This document shows positions 62,990 to 64,000 of a stretch of 64,000 bases of DNA, in pieces. Position 1 is the stretch's first letter. Every line of letters begins with the position of its first letter. The notes beneath the pieces are model-generated. The model did no database searches, was not told where the DNA came from, and was given only the letters and a program-made list of their open reading frames with translations. The DNA lies in contig JAMKCH010022432.1 of NCBI GenBank assembly GCA_023653785.1, positions 1-64,000 on the forward strand, written 5' to 3'. The translations under genes and the position numbers were made by a program. This stretch comes from Ophioderma brevispina (Eukaryota; Echinodermata; Ophiuroidea; Amphilepidida; Ophiodermatidae).

Positions 62990-63685
62990 AAGGTCATGTC
63001 CCAGCGCGTCGGTCCACATGCCACAGGCAGATACAAGCATATTTTTAGCATCAGTACAACACAAGAGCCGCAAAATCACGTGTTGGATCCATCCGATGAA
63101 TCGTCTGTACTTGTCTAACGTCTGAATACAACCTTTTTATGGGAAAATGTTTGTTTTTTTGAGAGATTTTAGGTATACGACATACCATAAGCATCCCACA
63201 TAGAAGCCTAGGAAAATGATAATCTACTAAAAGACGCTTGTTCCCGATTTATGGGTATCGTGTTTGTATATACTTATATAGAGCCTGGTATTTGCATACA
63301 TACACTCACCACCAAGTATCGTAGGAAACTAGCGGTTCTGGAAAAATTTAGTAGTAGCTACAGTGCAATTTGCAAAGCCCCTATTCACGCTGTGCTAATA
63401 TTGCTATCATTGATAGTATTCAACATTTAAATAAATGCCAAAGGGTGCGTATAATGCTTTCCACGAAGAACCAGGTCTCATATACGTTCTCCATAAGCTT
63501 CCGATGGATTATCTCCCTCCCCTTCTTTTGGTAAACAACACTTATTATGGCTAGTTTCCTAAAAATAAAGTTAAAATAACTGTAATTGTTGGAGCCACCG
63601 ATCAGGTAAAATTCGTCATAATTATTTTATACTTATATTAAAATAATGGTCCTTTAAATTCATGACAAAACGTTTCTAACAGACA
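62990..63685. repeat. Dispersed repeat R, compact copy
   Basis: Corresponds to 49170-49565 plus 51715-51955 with no large insert between. The left hairpin arm is only partly kept (AGCATATTTTTAGCATCAG). It ends near AAATTCATGACAAAACG. Confidence 0.8.
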
Positions 63686-64000
63686 GCCGCCATATCATAA
63701 ATGTGGCTCCACAAATTTATGTGGGTCATTTTTTTGTTACAATAGAACAAAATCTGGCCAACCATGTCGATCACTGCCATAGGTATGTTTTCTCATAGAG
63801 TTGTTGCCAAAAATACAATTTTATTTTTGGCCTTTTTGGGCCAAAAAAGATGATGTTTGGCCAAAAATATGATGTTTTATATTTTGGAGTATTTTATATC
63901 TTCCAAACAAGCTTTAAATCAGAAAATGACCACGTTTAAGTAATTGGACTATTTGTTCGTCTTAAATAAACAAATTAAAGAATTAAAATAAAGAAAATAA
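63686..64000. other. End of window, nothing supported
   Basis: AT-rich, with a GGCC-AAAAATA-type phrase repeated a few times between 63805 and 63880. No gene seen. Confidence 0.5.

Overview
The window looks like nuclear DNA from an animal, most likely a marine invertebrate; I cannot say which phylum. It is AT-rich and has no operons, no ribosome-binding-site-led genes and no CRISPR array. What can be recognised is decayed non-LTR retrotransposons of at least three kinds, tRNA-derived SINEs, many short inverted-repeat (MITE-like) DNA elements, microsatellites and minisatellites. No multi-exon gene could be assembled by eye. The best non-transposon coding candidate is one 158-codon ORF at 39561-40037, and its function is unrecognised.

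Layout. 1-2030 is a composite repeat: a 116-bp tandem array, non-coding sequence, a foldback element and a reverse transcriptase (RT) scrap. It recurs in the same order at 16639-18345. There the RT part runs on as a degenerate LINE to about 19375 and meets a second LINE of another family on the opposite strand (19390-20231), tail to tail. TTAA-flanked MITEs lie at 2360-2654, 25234-25536 and 44427-44694, with a weaker one at 24280-24620. Other inverted-repeat elements are at 16187-16553, 20883-21116, 32955-33099, 35699-35811, 41708-41981 and 45270-45450. At 33256-35420 two palindromic ~1-kb elements sit side by side and carry repeated ATGGCGGC motifs. SINEs are at 2815-2993, 12260-12420 and 51133-51203. 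A third LINE type (49740-50830) and an antisense RT fragment (51370-51690) interrupt a repeat that is present in a more compact form near 62990-63685.

The most useful observation concerns the assembly. The window has exactly three runs of 21 A (41415, 50379, 54569), and each lies at a chimeric junction. Two separate near-identical duplicated segments, and one sits where the core of a LINE RT is missing. Each is consistent with a 20-base spacer placed after a native A. The duplications at 40411-42740 and 54309-55258 are therefore probably uncollapsed haplotypes or overlapping contig ends, not real tandem duplications. One pair differs by a whole MITE, which gives an empty-site/filled-site comparison.

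I found no convincing new biological system. The remaining long stretches are AT-rich sequence in which I see no supported gene.
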